This document shows positions 1 to 9,643 of a stretch of 64,000 nucleotides of DNA, piece by piece. The notes under the pieces are model-generated. The model was not told where the DNA came from. It searched no databases and was given only the letters and a program-made list of their open reading frames with translations. The stretch spans positions 868,001-932,000 of the forward strand of contig NZ_JAULSA010000001.1 of assembly GCF_030518235.1 (NCBI RefSeq), in the 5' to 3' direction. Position 1 is the stretch's first letter. Each line of letters starts with the position of its first letter. The position numbers and the translations under genes were made by a program. Origin of the DNA: Saccharibacillus sp. CPCC 101409. Its GTDB lineage: Bacteria > Bacillota > Bacilli > Paenibacillales > Paenibacillaceae.

Positions 1-2
1 TG

Positions 3-1139
3 TACCGCAAAACGGGCATCCAGCAGCTGAGTTTCAATACGCTGTATCAGCTGTTTGTGCACGACCGCGAAGAGCTGTCCCGCGCGCGAAACATCCTGAT
101 GGTGCCGGATTATTTGTATTACCGCCTGACCGGACGCAAAGTCAACGAAACGACCAACGCTTCGACCATGCAGCTGCTCAATCTGGACAGCCGGGATTTC
201 GATCCCGAGCTGCTGGAACTGCTCGGCCTGCGCGGCGATCAGTTCCCTGGACTGACCGAACCGGGCGCGGAACTGGGCGGTCTGCGCGCCGAGCTGGCGG
301 AAGAATTCGATCTGCCGGACTGCCGCGTGATCCTTGCCGCCACGCACGATACCGCGTCCGCGGTGCTTGGCGTGCCGGCGGCGGAAGGACGCAGCGCGGC
401 TTACCTCAGCAGCGGCACCTGGTCGCTGCTCGGAGTCGAGCTGGACGAGCCGCTGAATACCGAGCAGGCGATGAGAGCGAATTATACGAACGAATGGGGC
501 GCGTACGGCACCTTCCGTTTTCTCAAAAATATCATGGGACTCTGGCTGATCCAGGAAGTGCGCCGGCTGGACGGGGAGCGCTGCGGCTTCGCGGAACTTG
601 CGGATCTGGCCGCCGAAGCGGAACCTTTTCGCAGCCTGATTCCGTGCAACGACGATCGTTTCCTCAATCCGGAAGATATGATCGGCGAGATTCGTCGGGC
701 CTGCCTGGAACAGGACGAACCGGTTCCGGAGAGCATCGGGCAGATCGCGCGCTGCGTGTTCGACAGTCTGGCCCTGTCTTATCGCACTTATATGGAAGAA
801 TTGGAGCGGCTGACCGGCCGCGAACTCGATAGGCTGCAAATTGTGGGCGGCGGGGCGAACAACGATCTGCTGTGCCGCCTGACGGCAAATGTGCTGGGAC
901 GCGAAGTATCGGCGGGCCCGGGCGAATCGACGGCGCTGGGCAACCTGGCCGTGCAGATGATCGCGAGCGGCGTTCTGCCCGACATCGCCCGGGCGCGCCG
1001 CGTCATCGCGGATTCGTTCGATATCAAGCTCTACGGGCCGGAACCCGTGCCGGAGCTGGAGGCCGTGCTGGAGAGGTGGAACCGGATCAACGGAATCGGC
1101 GCGGCACGCGAACCCAAAGCCGAAACGGACATTCGATAA
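3..1139 (+). CDS. rhaB: Rhamnulokinase, 5'-truncated by the window edge
   Basis: The reading frame is open from base 3, so the start lies upstream of the window; about 110 N-terminal residues are probably missing compared with the usual ~485-residue enzyme. It phosphorylates L-rhamnulose to rhamnulose-1-phosphate in the cytoplasm. The visible part begins with [17 protein letters not shown], a stretch typical of RhaB, and ends with the FGGY-kinase C-terminal ATP-binding region, including [10 protein letters not shown] and the following ALGN segment. It is followed after 13 bases by rhaA and then rhaD, the complete catabolic set, which fixes the substrate. An apparent GTG start at 57 is internal to the conserved sequence and should not be used. 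Confidence 0.93.
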   Translation, partial: YRKTGIQQLSFNTLYQLFVHDREELSRARNILMVPDYLYYRLTGRKVNETTNASTMQLLNLDSRDFDPELLELLGLRGDQFPGLTEPGAELGGLRAELAEEFDLPDCRVILAATHDTASAVLGVPAAEGRSAAYLSSGTWSLLGVELDEPLNTEQAMRANYTNEWGAYGTFRFLKNIMGLWLIQEVRRLDGERCGFAELADLAAEAEPFRSLIPCNDDRFLNPEDMIGEIRRACLEQDEPVPESIGQIARCVFDSLALSYRTYMEELERLTGRELDRLQIVGGGANNDLLCRLTANVLGREVSAGPGESTALGNLAVQMIASGVLPDIARARRVIADSFDIKLYGPEPVPELEAVLERWNRINGIGAAREPKAETDIR

Positions 1140-1152
1140 GGAGAGTGCGATT

Positions 1153-2439
1153 ATGGATCAAAGCGTAATCACAAGCTATAACGAAGCGAAAAAGCTGTAT
1201 GCGGCCCACGGCATCGACGTGGACGCGGTGCTCGACAAACTGGCGGAAGTCAAAGTCTCGCTGCACTGCTGGCAGGGCGACGATGTGCGCGGCTTTCTTT
1301 TCCGAGACAAAGAACTGAGCGGCGGCATCGCCGTGACGGGCAGCTATCCGGGCCGGGCCCGCACGCCCCGGGAGCTGAGAGACGATCTGGAAAAAGCGCT
1401 GTCGCTGATTCCAGGCAAGCACCGGGTCAACCTACACGCGATCTACGCCGATACCGACGAGAAAGTCGATCTGGACGAGCTGGAGCCGCGCCATTTTCAG
1501 AAATGGGTGGACTGGGCGAAAGAGCAGGGATTGGCCCTCGATTTCAACCCGACGTATTTCTCGCATCCCAAAGCGGAAGACGGCTTTACCCTGAGCCATC
1601 CGGACGAAGAGATCCGCAGGTTCTGGATTCGCCACGGAAAAGCGTCGCGCAGGATCGCCGAGCACTTCGGGCGCGAACTGGGGCAGACCTGCTATACGAA
1701 CTTCTGGATGCCGGACGGCTATAAGGACGCGCCGGTGGACCGGCTTGCGCCTAGGCAGCGCCTGGCGGATTCGCTGGACGAAATCTTCGAAGAACAGATC
1801 GACGAACGCTACAATATCGACGGCGTGGAAAGCAAACTGTTCGGCATCGGATCGGAAAGTTATGTCGTCGGCTCGCACGAATTCTATCTCGGCTACGGGC
1901 TGACGCGCGGCAAAGCGATTACGCTCGACGCGGGACATTTTCATCCGACGGAAGTCATCAGCAACAAGTTGTCTTCGGTTCTGCTGTTCGGCAAGCAGCT
2001 CATCCTGCACGTCAGCCGTCCGGTCCGCTGGGACAGCGACCACGTCGTCACGATGGACGACGAGCTGCTGGAGATCGCGCGCGAGCTGGTGCGCGGCGAT
2101 CTGCTGCCGAGAACGAGCCTGGGCCTCGATTTCTTCGACGGCAGCATCAACCATCTGGCCGCCTGGATCATCGGCACGCGCAACACGATCAAAGCGCTGC
2201 TGCGCGCCATGCTGGAGCCGGTGGACAAGCTGCGGCAGATCGAACGGGACGGCGATTTCACTTCCCGTCTGGCGCTGACGGAAGAGTTCAAATCGTATCC
2301 GTTCGGCGCGGTCTGGGATTATTACTGCGCCAAGCAGAACGTGCCGGTGCGCGAAGAATGGCTGAGCGAAGTCAAGAATCACGAGCGGGACGTGCTGCTC
2401 AAGCGCGAAGGCGGAGCGAAAGAAACCGTCAACAGCTGA
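1153..2439 (+). CDS. rhaA: L-rhamnose isomerase
   Basis: Predicted 428-residue cytoplasmic enzyme that interconverts L-rhamnose and L-rhamnulose, first step of rhamnose catabolism. Length matches the family (about 420). Recognisable family sequence includes [11 protein letters not shown] near residue 98, [12 protein letters not shown] near 130 and [10 protein letters not shown] near 260, the last carrying metal-binding Asp and His residues. The start ATG follows AAGGAGAG with a good spacing, 13 bases after the rhaB stop, and rhaD follows after 36 bases, so the three genes form one operon in the order kinase, isomerase, aldolase. No promoter or regulator for the operon is visible within the window. 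Confidence 0.96.
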   Translation: MDQSVITSYNEAKKLYAAHGIDVDAVLDKLAEVKVSLHCWQGDDVRGFLFRDKELSGGIAVTGSYPGRARTPRELRDDLEKALSLIPGKHRVNLHAIYADTDEKVDLDELEPRHFQKWVDWAKEQGLALDFNPTYFSHPKAEDGFTLSHPDEEIRRFWIRHGKASRRIAEHFGRELGQTCYTNFWMPDGYKDAPVDRLAPRQRLADSLDEIFEEQIDERYNIDGVESKLFGIGSESYVVGSHEFYLGYGLTRGKAITLDAGHFHPTEVISNKLSSVLLFGKQLILHVSRPVRWDSDHVVTMDDELLEIARELVRGDLLPRTSLGLDFFDGSINHLAAWIIGTRNTIKALLRAMLEPVDKLRQIERDGDFTSRLALTEEFKSYPFGAVWDYYCAKQNVPVREEWLSEVKNHERDVLLKREGGAKETVNS

Positions 2440-2475
2440 GCGCCGCTTGGCGAAACCAAAGGAGAGAACAACCCT

Positions 2476-3321
2476 ATGAGCACATCCGTTATTCGGACGA
2501 CGGGCTACACCGCAAGCACCGAAGCCCCTTTTATTCAGGAAATGGCCGAGATCACCCATCATATGTGGACGCTCGGCTGGGACGAGCTGAACGGCGGGAA
2601 CGTCAGCTATCTGCTGGACGAAGAAGAAGTATCGAAGTATATCAATGTCGGGCAAACGCTGCGCTCGCTGGATCTGGCTTTTCCGGTGAAAGAGCTGGCC
2701 GGCAAATATTTTATCGTGACGGGCTCGGGCAAATATTTCCGCAACGTGATCAAAGACCCGGAAGGTAATCTGGGCGTCGTTCGCGTCAGCGCAAGCGGGG
2801 AACAGGTCGATATCCTGTGGGGACTTCGGGAAGGAGCGCGGCCGACGAGCGAGCTTGCTTCGCATTTCATGAGCCATATCGAGCGCCTCAAAGTCGATCC
2901 TACGCACCGGATCGTGCTGCATACGCATGCGACGAATGTGATCGCCATGACGTTTACGCACGACCTGGACGAATTGAAATTCACCAAAACGCTGTGGCAG
3001 ATGTGCACGGAATGTCTCGTCGTGTTCCCGGACGGCGTCGGCATCCTGCCCTGGATCGTACCGGGAAGCAATGAGATCGGCCGCGAAACGGCGAAGAAGA
3101 TGCAGGAGCAGCGCGTGGTGATCTGGCCGCATCACGGCATCTTCGGCACCGGTTCCACGATGGACAGCACCTTCGGCTTGATCGAAACGGTGGAAAAAGC
3201 GGCGAATGTCTACAACCTGATCGGCGGCAGGGAGATCAAGCAGGTCATTACCGATCACCAGCTGGACGATCTGGCCCGCGCGTTCGGGGTGACGCCGAAA
3301 GCGGGTATTCTCGAGCTGTAA
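2476..3321 (+). CDS. rhaD: Rhamnulose-1-phosphate aldolase
   Basis: A 281-residue class II (zinc) aldolase of the aldolase/adducin fold that splits L-rhamnulose-1-phosphate into dihydroxyacetone phosphate and L-lactaldehyde. The zinc-binding histidines are seen in [11 protein letters not shown] (around residue 156) and PHHGIFGTG (around 219). Length is close to the E. coli enzyme (274). The ATG is preceded by AAAGGAGAG. It is the last gene of the rhamnose operon; a gene-free stretch of 370 bases follows before a convergent gene. No lactaldehyde dehydrogenase or reductase is adjacent in this window. Confidence 0.95.
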   Translation: MSTSVIRTTGYTASTEAPFIQEMAEITHHMWTLGWDELNGGNVSYLLDEEEVSKYINVGQTLRSLDLAFPVKELAGKYFIVTGSGKYFRNVIKDPEGNLGVVRVSASGEQVDILWGLREGARPTSELASHFMSHIERLKVDPTHRIVLHTHATNVIAMTFTHDLDELKFTKTLWQMCTECLVVFPDGVGILPWIVPGSNEIGRETAKKMQEQRVVIWPHHGIFGTGSTMDSTFGLIETVEKAANVYNLIGGREIKQVITDHQLDDLARAFGVTPKAGILEL

Positions 3322-3360
3322 TCGATTCCGCTGTTTGCGCGGCTTCCTCCCGGGCGGAAT

Positions 3361-3532
3361 GCAGAAATCCATCTTATTCCCGGATAAAAAACTACATTCG
3401 AACAATAAAGAACAAAAATCCACTTTATTTCCGCAAAAGCGCCCGAAAAAGCGCGGAATGCGAAAATGAAGTGGATTTTTGCAGTCTATGGAGCCTATAG
3501 TGTTCATTTCGGGAAACGAAGTGGATTCTGGC
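3361..3532. repeat. Array 1: four inverted-pair repeat units, ~50-bp period
   Basis: This fills much of the 370-bp gene-free stretch 3322-3691 between convergent rhaD and the HD phosphatase. Four related ~20-bp units sit at 3361-3380 and 3411-3432 (forward) and at 3462-3483 and 3511-3532 (inverted). The shared core is atccactt in forward reading; core starts are 3367, 3418, 3469 and 3519, that is 51, 51 and 50 bases apart. The first two units can pair with the last two to form a nested long stem. I find no open frame or promoter that would explain the conservation. See the matching arrays at 23431 and 50660. Confidence 0.8.
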
Positions 3533-3613
3533 ACTTCATTGATTGCTTGATTGACGAACGCTGTGCGGATGGGCGCCGATTCAAGCCGGAACACGGACGA
3601 AAGAAACGATGGA

Positions 3614-3658
3614 CGGTTCGTCCAGCGCCGGTTCGCCCAGCCCCGGTTCGCCCGGCCG
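3614..3658. repeat. Three tandem 15-bp repeats
   Basis: Three consecutive 15-bp copies start at 3614, 3629 and 3644, each beginning cggttcg and differing at a few positions. They lie just beyond the 3' end of the convergent phosphatase gene. Function unknown; the 15-bp length keeps frame but the repeats are outside the gene I call. Confidence 0.7.
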
Positions 3659-3691
3659 CGCGGCACGCCTGCTTCCGAGCCGCCCGATCGT

Positions 3692-4333
3692 TTAACGCAC
3701 TTCCGGCCGGTGGGCGGAATCTCCGGCTTCCGCCGTCAGCTCGTCGAGCGTCATCTCGAACGCCGGAGCCATATGCTTGAGGAAATATTCCACTTCCGGC
3801 ATAGCGGATTCGGCCAGTTTCTCTTCGGTCTGCTGCTTGGCGACGGCGAATTCGCGGTTGCCGGCGGCGACTTCCCAGGCGCATTTGAGATAAGCGTCGA
3901 TCCGGTCGGCCGCTTTGACGTACAGATGCAGTTCGCGGTCTTCGTCGCTGAGCACGCTTGTGCCGATCAGCGGCGCGTAGACCGATTGCAGCGGTTCGGG
4001 CGCCATCGCCGTCAAACGCTGCGCGCCCATCTGCTCGATCTGGCGGAAGTTGGCGAGCAGGTCTTCGTTGTGATGCTTGACCGGGGTCGGGATATCGCCC
4101 GTGAACACTTCGGGCGCGTCGTGGAACAGGGCGAGCGAAGCGGCGCGTTCGGCGTTCAGCTTTTTGCCGTACAATTCGTTGCCGATGCTGCACAGCAGAT
4201 GGGACAGCAGCGCGACGTGATACGAATGCTCGGCGACGTTTTCGGTCATCGTGCTGCGCATCAGGCTCCAGCGCTTGATATGTTTAAGACGGTAAAGGTA
4301 AGCGGAAAACGGATAAGTGGTCAATGGGCGCAC
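3692..4333 (-). CDS. HD-domain 5'-deoxynucleotidase, YfbR-like
   Basis: A 213-residue cytoplasmic HD-domain phosphohydrolase. YfbR-type enzymes dephosphorylate deoxyribonucleoside 5'-monophosphates and need a divalent metal. Metal ligands are visible as His36 in ENVAEHSYHVA, the HD pair in LFHDAPEVFTGD near residues 71-72, and an Asp in AADRIDAYLK near 143. Length is slightly above the E. coli protein (199). It is a single gene convergent with rhaD and divergent from the transporter operon. The exact physiological substrate cannot be told from sequence; a general HD phosphatase role is the fallback. Confidence 0.85.
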   Translation of the reverse strand: MRPLTTYPFSAYLYRLKHIKRWSLMRSTMTENVAEHSYHVALLSHLLCSIGNELYGKKLNAERAASLALFHDAPEVFTGDIPTPVKHHNEDLLANFRQIEQMGAQRLTAMAPEPLQSVYAPLIGTSVLSDEDRELHLYVKAADRIDAYLKCAWEVAAGNREFAVAKQQTEEKLAESAMPEVEYFLKHMAPAFEMTLDELTAEAGDSAHRPEVR

Positions 4334-4436
4334 CCTTTCTTTTTGCGGCGTTCGCGATCTTTCGGTCTTCGGACTTTATGGTAAGATGAAGAAGACACGT
4401 TACCCATTATAACAGGATGGAAAGGTTGGGACGCAA

Positions 4437-4517
4437 GTGAAACTTACCGAATATCAAGCTTCCGGACTCGAATTTGCGAAGCTCAAGACACACAAATCCC
4501 GCCCGTTCGGGCGATGA
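4437..4517 (+). CDS. Possible 26-codon leader ORF coupled to the transporter gene
   Basis: A small frame starts with GTG at 4437, 11 bases after a GGAAAGG motif, and encodes 26 residues beginning VKLTEYQASGLEF. Its TGA stop overlaps the ATG of the next gene as ATGA, the same arrangement that joins the transporter to phoR. The transporter ATG has no good Shine-Dalgarno of its own, so translational coupling from this frame is a reasonable inference. I do not recognise the peptide. It could instead be a chance frame, or the relic of a fused N-terminus. Confidence 0.4.
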   Translation: MKLTEYQASGLEFAKLKTHKSRPFGR

Positions 4518-5488
4518 GGGAACGCGCGCTGGCATTCAGCCGCTGGGTGGACGGCGGCATGTTCTGGATCACGCCGACGCTGCTGGTGCTCGGCCTGCTA
4601 ATCTCGAAGCCGCTGCTCCCGTTCGTGCCGGCGATTCCGTATTTGTTCGCCTATATCACCTTCGTTATGGGCGTGGGCTGCGGCCGCGGCCATCTGAAGC
4701 AGGTATTCTCCCGTCCGCTGCCGATCGTGCTGACGCTGGTTCTGTGCCACGTCATCGCGCCGCTTGCGGCGTTCGGTCTCGGCAGCGCGGCGTTCGGCGC
4801 TTCGTCGCCGTATACGATCGGGCTGGTGCTGTTCACCGTGATTCCGCTCGGCGTCTCATCGGTGCTGTGGATCGAGCTGGCCGGCGGCAGCATGGCGCTG
4901 GGACTGGCGATGGTGCTGCTGGATTCGGCGCTCAGCCCGATCGTCGTGCCGGGATTGATCCAGCTGTTCTTCGGCGCGGAGCTGACGTTCGATACCGTGC
5001 ACATGATGCGCGATCTTCTGCTGATGGTCGTCGCGCCGACGGCGATCGGGGTGATCGTGTACGAGCGCTCGGGCGGCCGGTTCAAAGAAAAAGCCGCGCC
5101 GGTGCTGCTGCCGGTCTCGAAGATTTTCTTCATGCTGGTGATCCTGCTCAACGCGGCGGGCATCGCTCCGTACGCCTACGAGCTGCGCGGCGATCTGGGG
5201 GCGGTGATTCCGGCCGTGCTGCTGCTTGTGGCGATCGGCTACCTGCTGGGCTACTACAGTCCGTATTTGTTGAAAAAGCGTACGCCGGACCTGCCGATCA
5301 CGGTCTCGTTCGCGGCCGGCATGCGTAATAACTCGCTGGGGCTCGTGCTCGCGCTGGGTTACTTTTCGCCGCAGACGGCCGTTCCGGTCGTGCTCGCCAT
5401 TTTGATTCAACAGCCGCTGGCTACGCTGCACCAGTTTATTTTGCAGCGCGTGGGCCCGTATCGGATGAAAGAGAGGTTGCCTCGATGA
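4514..5488 (+). CDS. Bile acid:sodium symporter (SBF) family transporter
   Basis: A 324-residue membrane protein with about nine to ten hydrophobic segments. Family marks include FVMGVGCGRGHLKQVF near residue 50 and the well conserved FAAGMRNNSLGLVLALGYF near 265. SBF-family proteins are sodium-coupled symporters of organic acids; the real substrate is unknown here and could be an organic anion or a vitamin precursor. An Acr3-like arsenite exporter is less likely from the motifs. The gene overlaps phoR by four bases (ATGA), so the two are translationally coupled, an unusual partner for a phosphate sensor. The start lacks a strong ribosome binding site and abuts a tiny upstream frame. Confidence 0.8.
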   Translation: MRERALAFSRWVDGGMFWITPTLLVLGLLISKPLLPFVPAIPYLFAYITFVMGVGCGRGHLKQVFSRPLPIVLTLVLCHVIAPLAAFGLGSAAFGASSPYTIGLVLFTVIPLGVSSVLWIELAGGSMALGLAMVLLDSALSPIVVPGLIQLFFGAELTFDTVHMMRDLLLMVVAPTAIGVIVYERSGGRFKEKAAPVLLPVSKIFFMLVILLNAAGIAPYAYELRGDLGAVIPAVLLLVAIGYLLGYYSPYLLKKRTPDLPITVSFAAGMRNNSLGLVLALGYFSPQTAVPVVLAILIQQPLATLHQFILQRVGPYRMKERLPR

Positions 5489-7284
5489 AGCCGTTTCGTA
5501 CCCGCCTGACCCTGATTCTGATGCTGCTGATCGGCGTGTCCGTTCTGGCGGCAGGACTGACGATGGCCAAAGTGTTCAAAGACTCGCATATCCGCTCGCT
5601 GGAAGAATACATGGGCCGCGAGATCAGCCTGCTCGAAGACCTGCTGGAACTTCCCGCGGCGCCGGCGGCGGGCGAAGCTTTCCCGGCGGTATTCGCGCAG
5701 GAAGCGAAGCGGCTGGGGACGCTGACCGATTCCCGCGTGACGTTTATCGCCCGGGACGGGCGCGTCGTCGGCGATTCGCTGAGCGACCCCGCTTTGATGG
5801 ACAACCACCTGGACCGCCAGGAAATCCGCACTTCTTCTCCCGGCAGTCCGGGCCATGCGGTGCGCTACAGCGACACGCTGGGCCGGGATATGCTGTACGT
5901 GGCCGCGCCGATTCAATCGTCCGGCGGCTTCGACGGATATATCCGGCTGTCCATGAGCCTTGCGATCGTCGAAGAAGGGCTGCGGCGCGGCTGGATCATT
6001 ATGGCGAGCGCGCTGGCCGTGCTGTTCCTGATCGCGGCCGCGGTCAGCTATCGCATCGCGCGCGGGCTGACCAGGCCGATCGAGCACATCATGGATACGG
6101 CCAACCGGATCTCGAAGCTCGATTACGATGCGCGGGTCGGCCCGATGCGGCGCGACGAAGTCGGGCAGCTCGGCGCTTCGATCGACAATATGGCCGACAG
6201 TTTGCAGGCGCAGATGCATACGATTCGCGACAACGAAAGCCTGCTGCAAAGCGTGCTCGACAATATGACGGGCGGCATTCTGATGATCGACGAAGAAGAG
6301 CGGATCGGGCTGGTCAACCGCCAGGCGGAGCGGATGCTCGGCATCCGGTCGGACCGGTTCGTCGGGAAGCCTTACGGCGAGCTGAAACGGTTCTACGAGC
6401 TGAGCCGGTTCGTCCAGGAAGGGCTGCGCGGAAAAAGCCGGATGCACGACGAGCTGACGCTGTTCGTACCGGAAGAACGACTGATCTCGCTGGACGGCGT
6501 GCCGATGACGGCGGGCGACGAAGCGTATCACGGCATGCTGTTCCTGTTCCAGGACGTCACGGATATCCGCCGGCTGGAGAAAATGCGCAGCGAGTTCGTC
6601 GCCAACGTCTCGCACGAGCTCAAGACGCCGGTCGCCGCGGTCCAGGGGTTCGCGGAAACGCTGCTGGCCGGCGGCGTGCAGGACGAAGAAACCGCAAAGT
6701 CGTTTCTGAAGATCATCTACGACGAAGGCGACCGGCTGAACCGGCTGATCGGCGATATTCTCGATCTGTCCAAGATCGAGTCGCGCCGCATCCCGCTCGA
6801 TTACTCCCCGGTGCATGTGCTGAGCTTTTTCCGCTCGGTCTGCGACATGATTCAGGGAACGGCGGATCAAAGACGCATCGAGCTGAGGCTCGACGTGCCG
6901 GAAGAACTGTTTATCGAAGCGGACGAGGACCGTCTGCGCCAGATCTTCATCAACCTGGTCGCCAACGCGGTCAATTACACGCTCGAAGGCGGACGCGTGC
7001 TGCTGCGGGCGGAAGAGTTTGCCGATGAAGAAGGAGAAGAGCGCATCCGCTTCGCGATCGCCGACAACGGCATCGGAATTCCGAAGAAAGACCTGCCGCG
7101 CATCTTCGAACGCTTCTATCGGGTGGACAAAGCGCGTTCGCGCAGTTCCGGCGGCACGGGGCTCGGCCTGTCCATCGTCAAGCATCTGGTCGAGCTGCAC
7201 CGGGGCGTGATCTTTGTCGAAAGCCGTCCGGGCGAAGGAAGCACGTTTACGATCGAACTTCCCATCCTCCAGGAAAATCCGTAG
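5485..7284 (+). CDS. phoR: PhoR-like sensor histidine kinase
   Basis: A 599-residue membrane kinase. Segments in order: TM1 about 8-28, an extracytoplasmic domain about 29-171, TM2 about 172-191, HAMP about 192-245, a PAS domain about 255-360, HisKA with the phospho-acceptor His377 in NVSHELKTPVAA, and an ATPase domain with NLVANAVNYT, ADNGIGIPKKD and GGTGLGLSI. It should phosphorylate PhoP under phosphate limitation. The identity rests on domain order, on the PhoP boxes around it, and on the nearby pstB-phoU and polA-mutM-coaE genes, as in B. subtilis. Gene order kinase-then-regulator is the reverse of the usual phoP-phoR order. The ATG overlaps the transporter stop. Confidence 0.88.
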   Translation: MKPFRTRLTLILMLLIGVSVLAAGLTMAKVFKDSHIRSLEEYMGREISLLEDLLELPAAPAAGEAFPAVFAQEAKRLGTLTDSRVTFIARDGRVVGDSLSDPALMDNHLDRQEIRTSSPGSPGHAVRYSDTLGRDMLYVAAPIQSSGGFDGYIRLSMSLAIVEEGLRRGWIIMASALAVLFLIAAAVSYRIARGLTRPIEHIMDTANRISKLDYDARVGPMRRDEVGQLGASIDNMADSLQAQMHTIRDNESLLQSVLDNMTGGILMIDEEERIGLVNRQAERMLGIRSDRFVGKPYGELKRFYELSRFVQEGLRGKSRMHDELTLFVPEERLISLDGVPMTAGDEAYHGMLFLFQDVTDIRRLEKMRSEFVANVSHELKTPVAAVQGFAETLLAGGVQDEETAKSFLKIIYDEGDRLNRLIGDILDLSKIESRRIPLDYSPVHVLSFFRSVCDMIQGTADQRRIELRLDVPEELFIEADEDRLRQIFINLVANAVNYTLEGGRVLLRAEEFADEEGEERIRFAIADNGIGIPKKDLPRIFERFYRVDKARSRSSGGTGLGLSIVKHLVELHRGVIFVESRPGEGSTFTIELPILQENP

Positions 7285-7289
7285 AAAGT

Positions 7290-7306
7290 TTTACACAGCG
7301 TTAACA
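7290..7306 (+). promoter_or_regulatory. PhoP box upstream of phoP
   Basis: TTTACA-N5-TTAACA occurs in the 79-bp gap between phoR and phoP, matching the known Bacillus PhoP site of TTAACA-like repeats at an 11-bp period. It suggests phoP has its own autoregulated promoter inside the operon. Only two good repeats are visible. Confidence 0.65.
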
Positions 7307-7363
7307 ATGCCGTGATATGCTGATGAAGGTTAAAGCGAGTTGAAGAAATGGAGGATCGATCCA

Positions 7364-8098
7364 ATGGCTAGGAAACTGCTCGTCATCGAAGACGAGCCGA
7401 CGCTGTCCCGCCTGATTTCGTACAATCTGTCGCAGGACGGCTACGAAGTGGTGCTGGAAGAACACGGAACGAGCGGATACGAGCGGGCGCGCAGGGAAGC
7501 TTTCGATCTGATCCTGCTGGACTTGATGCTGCCCGGCATGAGCGGAATCGAAATTCTGGAGAAGCTGCGGAATTCCGGCGTCAAGACGCCGATTGTGATT
7601 CTGACCGCCAAGAACGCGGAAGAAGATATCGTGCAGGGGCTGAAACTCGGCGCGGACGATTATATTACCAAGCCGTTCGGCGTGTCGGAAATGCTGGCGC
7701 GCGTCGGAGCGGTGATCCGGCGGACATCGGGCGAAGAAGCGGAATACGCCGTTCCGGCTTCGTCGGAGTCGAAGATCGCGCTCGGCGAACTGACGATCTT
7801 CCCGGACAAATACGAAGTGATGCTCGGCCAGCAGCCGATCAATCTGCGGCCCAAAGAATTCGAAGTGCTGCTGTATCTGGCGCGCAAGCCCGGCGTCGTC
7901 ATGACGCGGGACGATCTGATGAACGCGGTATGGGGCTTCGACTATATCGGCGGACAGCGCACGGTGGACGTGCACGTCAGCTCGCTGCGCAAAAAGCTGG
8001 AACTCGATCCCGGCTCGGTGCATATCGATTCCATTCGCGGCGTCGGTTATAAATTGGTAGTGGCTCAGGCCAAAGCGGACTCCAGACCTTCCCTTTGA
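7364..8098 (+). CDS. phoP: PhoP-like response regulator
   Basis: A 244-residue OmpR-family regulator: receiver domain about 3-118 with acidic residues near 10-11, phospho-acceptor Asp53 in [10 protein letters not shown] and Lys in ITKPFG, followed by a winged-helix domain with [14 protein letters not shown]. The ATG at 7364 is preferred because GGAGG sits 10 bases upstream; an in-frame TTG at 7340 would put that Shine-Dalgarno inside the gene. It follows phoR by 79 bases. Target sites of the expected PhoP type lie before this gene, before pstB and possibly before the next gene. A terminator overlaps its end. Confidence 0.92.
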   Translation: MARKLLVIEDEPTLSRLISYNLSQDGYEVVLEEHGTSGYERARREAFDLILLDLMLPGMSGIEILEKLRNSGVKTPIVILTAKNAEEDIVQGLKLGADDYITKPFGVSEMLARVGAVIRRTSGEEAEYAVPASSESKIALGELTIFPDKYEVMLGQQPINLRPKEFEVLLYLARKPGVVMTRDDLMNAVWGFDYIGGQRTVDVHVSSLRKKLELDPGSVHIDSIRGVGYKLVVAQAKADSRPSL

Positions 8099-8116
8099 GG
8101 AAGCTGGAGTCTTTTT
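8078..8116 (+). terminator. Terminator of the phoR-phoP operon
   Basis: GACTCCAG at 8078-8085 pairs with CTGGAGTC at 8104-8111, with extra pairs inside, and runs into five T residues. The left arm is inside the last codons of phoP. Confidence 0.85.
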
Positions 8117-8123
8117 GCGTCTT

Positions 8124-8151
8124 TTTACCCGGGCTTTACGTCCCGCTAATC
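8124..8151 (+). promoter_or_regulatory. Possible PhoP box before the chemoreceptor gene
   Basis: TTTACC-N5-TTTACG-N5-CTAATC keeps the 11-bp period of PhoP sites: two good hexamers and one weak one. It ends about 55 bases before the chemoreceptor start, with a TATAGA -10 candidate at 8177-8182. The spacing to that -10 is not ideal, so this is a moderate-confidence call. Confidence 0.5.
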
Positions 8152-8207
8152 TCCGTCGTACAGGGAAGGATTACAGTATAGAAAAAAGGGGACGAAGGAG
8201 AATGGGG

Positions 8208-9638
8208 ATGCCGGGAACGGTTACGATCGAAAAAGAACGGACGGAAAGCGAAGCGCCGGAATCGGACAAGGAAGTCGGCCGACGGGAAATCGAACGGGCG
8301 GAGGAGGCGGAACGTATGCGCAGGCCGGAGCCAGCGGCACAAACGGACGGGCAAATCGCACCGCGGGCGGACCGGCGGGCCGGGGAAAAGGGAGTCCCCG
8401 GCCTGCCGGAAAGCTCCGCCGGCAAGAAAGCCGCCGCTATAAAAGCGGCCGACGGCGATTCGTCCGCCGCGCTCGAGCGGGCATTGAAGCCGCTGCTGGA
8501 ACTGACGGAGAGCCGCGAAAGCGGCGAAAGTCCGCAGGCTCCCGAAGCCGCGGCGGCCGGCGTCGAACGGCCGGAGCCGTCGCTCGCCGATTACAGGCGC
8601 GAAGCTCCGGTTATCGGGCCGGAGCTGACCTGCTTCGAAGCGCTGCAGGTGTTCAAGCATGCGCCGCAGGCTCCGTGCGTCGTCGTATGCGCGGAAGACG
8701 GCCTTCCGCTGCTTCTGCTGATGCGCGACGCGTTCTACCGCAAGCTGACCGGCCGCTTCGCGCCGGAGCTGTTCTACGATCGCCCGGTCGCCGAAGCGGC
8801 CGGCGCTTCTTTGCTGACGACCGAAACGGACACCGAACCCGGCGAACTGCTCGATACCGCTCTTGCGCGCGGCGAAGAATCGTTCGGGGACTGCGTGGTC
8901 CTCACCGACGCCGGCCGTTTCTCCGGCGTGCTGACCGTGCGCGACCTCATCCGTTTGTCGCGCGATCTCCAGGAGCGGGCGGCCGGGCATCGCCGCGAGC
9001 TGATCGCCGGCAGCCGCGGCATGCTCGGCTCCATCGCCGGATCGCTGGCGCAGATCCACGACGCCGCCGGGTCCGGCGCGGAAGAATCGGCGCGCATGAG
9101 CGGGCGCACCGAAGAAGGGCGCCTGGCGCTGGCCGACGCCGGCCGGGCGTTCGCCGAAGTCTCCGGCGCGATCGCGCATCAGCACGGCGCGATCCGGGAC
9201 ATGCTGGCCTGCGCCAAAGACATCGCGCAGGCCATCGGCGAAGTGCGCGGCATCGCCGGCACCAGCTCGCTGCTTGCGCTGAACGCCTCGATCGAAGCCG
9301 CCCGGGCCGGCGAAGCGGGCCGCGGCTTCGCCGTGGTCGCCGGCGAAGTCCGCGCGCTGGCCGAATCCACCCGCACCCTCTCCGGCGAGATCGAGAGCCT
9401 GCTGTCGCGCATGAACGCCCTGAGCCTCGGCGCCGCCCGCGGCATGGAAGAAGCCGAGACGCGCATCCGCAGCGCGTCCGAACGCATGGAAGCCGCCGAC
9501 GAAGGCTTCCTCGAAGTTTCTTCTTCCGCCCGCCGCTCCGAAGAAAGCGGCCGCCGCACCTTCGGCTTGACCGAAGAAGCCGTCCGCGAAGTCCAAACCG
9601 TCCGCGGCGCTTTGGAAGATTCCCTCCGCCCCTTCTAA
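8208..9638 (+). CDS. Soluble methyl-accepting chemotaxis protein with CBS-like sensor region
   Basis: A 476-residue protein without membrane segments. Residues 1-130 are charged and low in complexity. Residues about 134-255 resemble a CBS-domain pair, with the family-like stretch [20 protein letters not shown] near 175-194. The rest is a short chemoreceptor signalling hairpin with the CheA/CheW tip region [20 protein letters not shown]. It probably reports a cytoplasmic ligand, perhaps a nucleotide, to the chemotaxis kinase; the ligand is unknown. ATG 8208 is chosen because AAGGAG lies seven bases upstream; ATG 8202 would be too close. It follows phoP by about 110 bases and may carry a PhoP box. 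Confidence 0.82.
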   Translation: MPGTVTIEKERTESEAPESDKEVGRREIERAEEAERMRRPEPAAQTDGQIAPRADRRAGEKGVPGLPESSAGKKAAAIKAADGDSSAALERALKPLLELTESRESGESPQAPEAAAAGVERPEPSLADYRREAPVIGPELTCFEALQVFKHAPQAPCVVVCAEDGLPLLLLMRDAFYRKLTGRFAPELFYDRPVAEAAGASLLTTETDTEPGELLDTALARGEESFGDCVVLTDAGRFSGVLTVRDLIRLSRDLQERAAGHRRELIAGSRGMLGSIAGSLAQIHDAAGSGAEESARMSGRTEEGRLALADAGRAFAEVSGAIAHQHGAIRDMLACAKDIAQAIGEVRGIAGTSSLLALNASIEAARAGEAGRGFAVVAGEVRALAESTRTLSGEIESLLSRMNALSLGAARGMEEAETRIRSASERMEAADEGFLEVSSSARRSEESGRRTFGLTEEAVREVQTVRGALEDSLRPF

Positions 9639-9643
9639 CTAGA

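Noticed and set aside
3361-3532. CRISPR array
   Set aside because: Only four degenerate units, half of them inverted, with no cas genes; the same holds for the arrays at 23431 and 50660.
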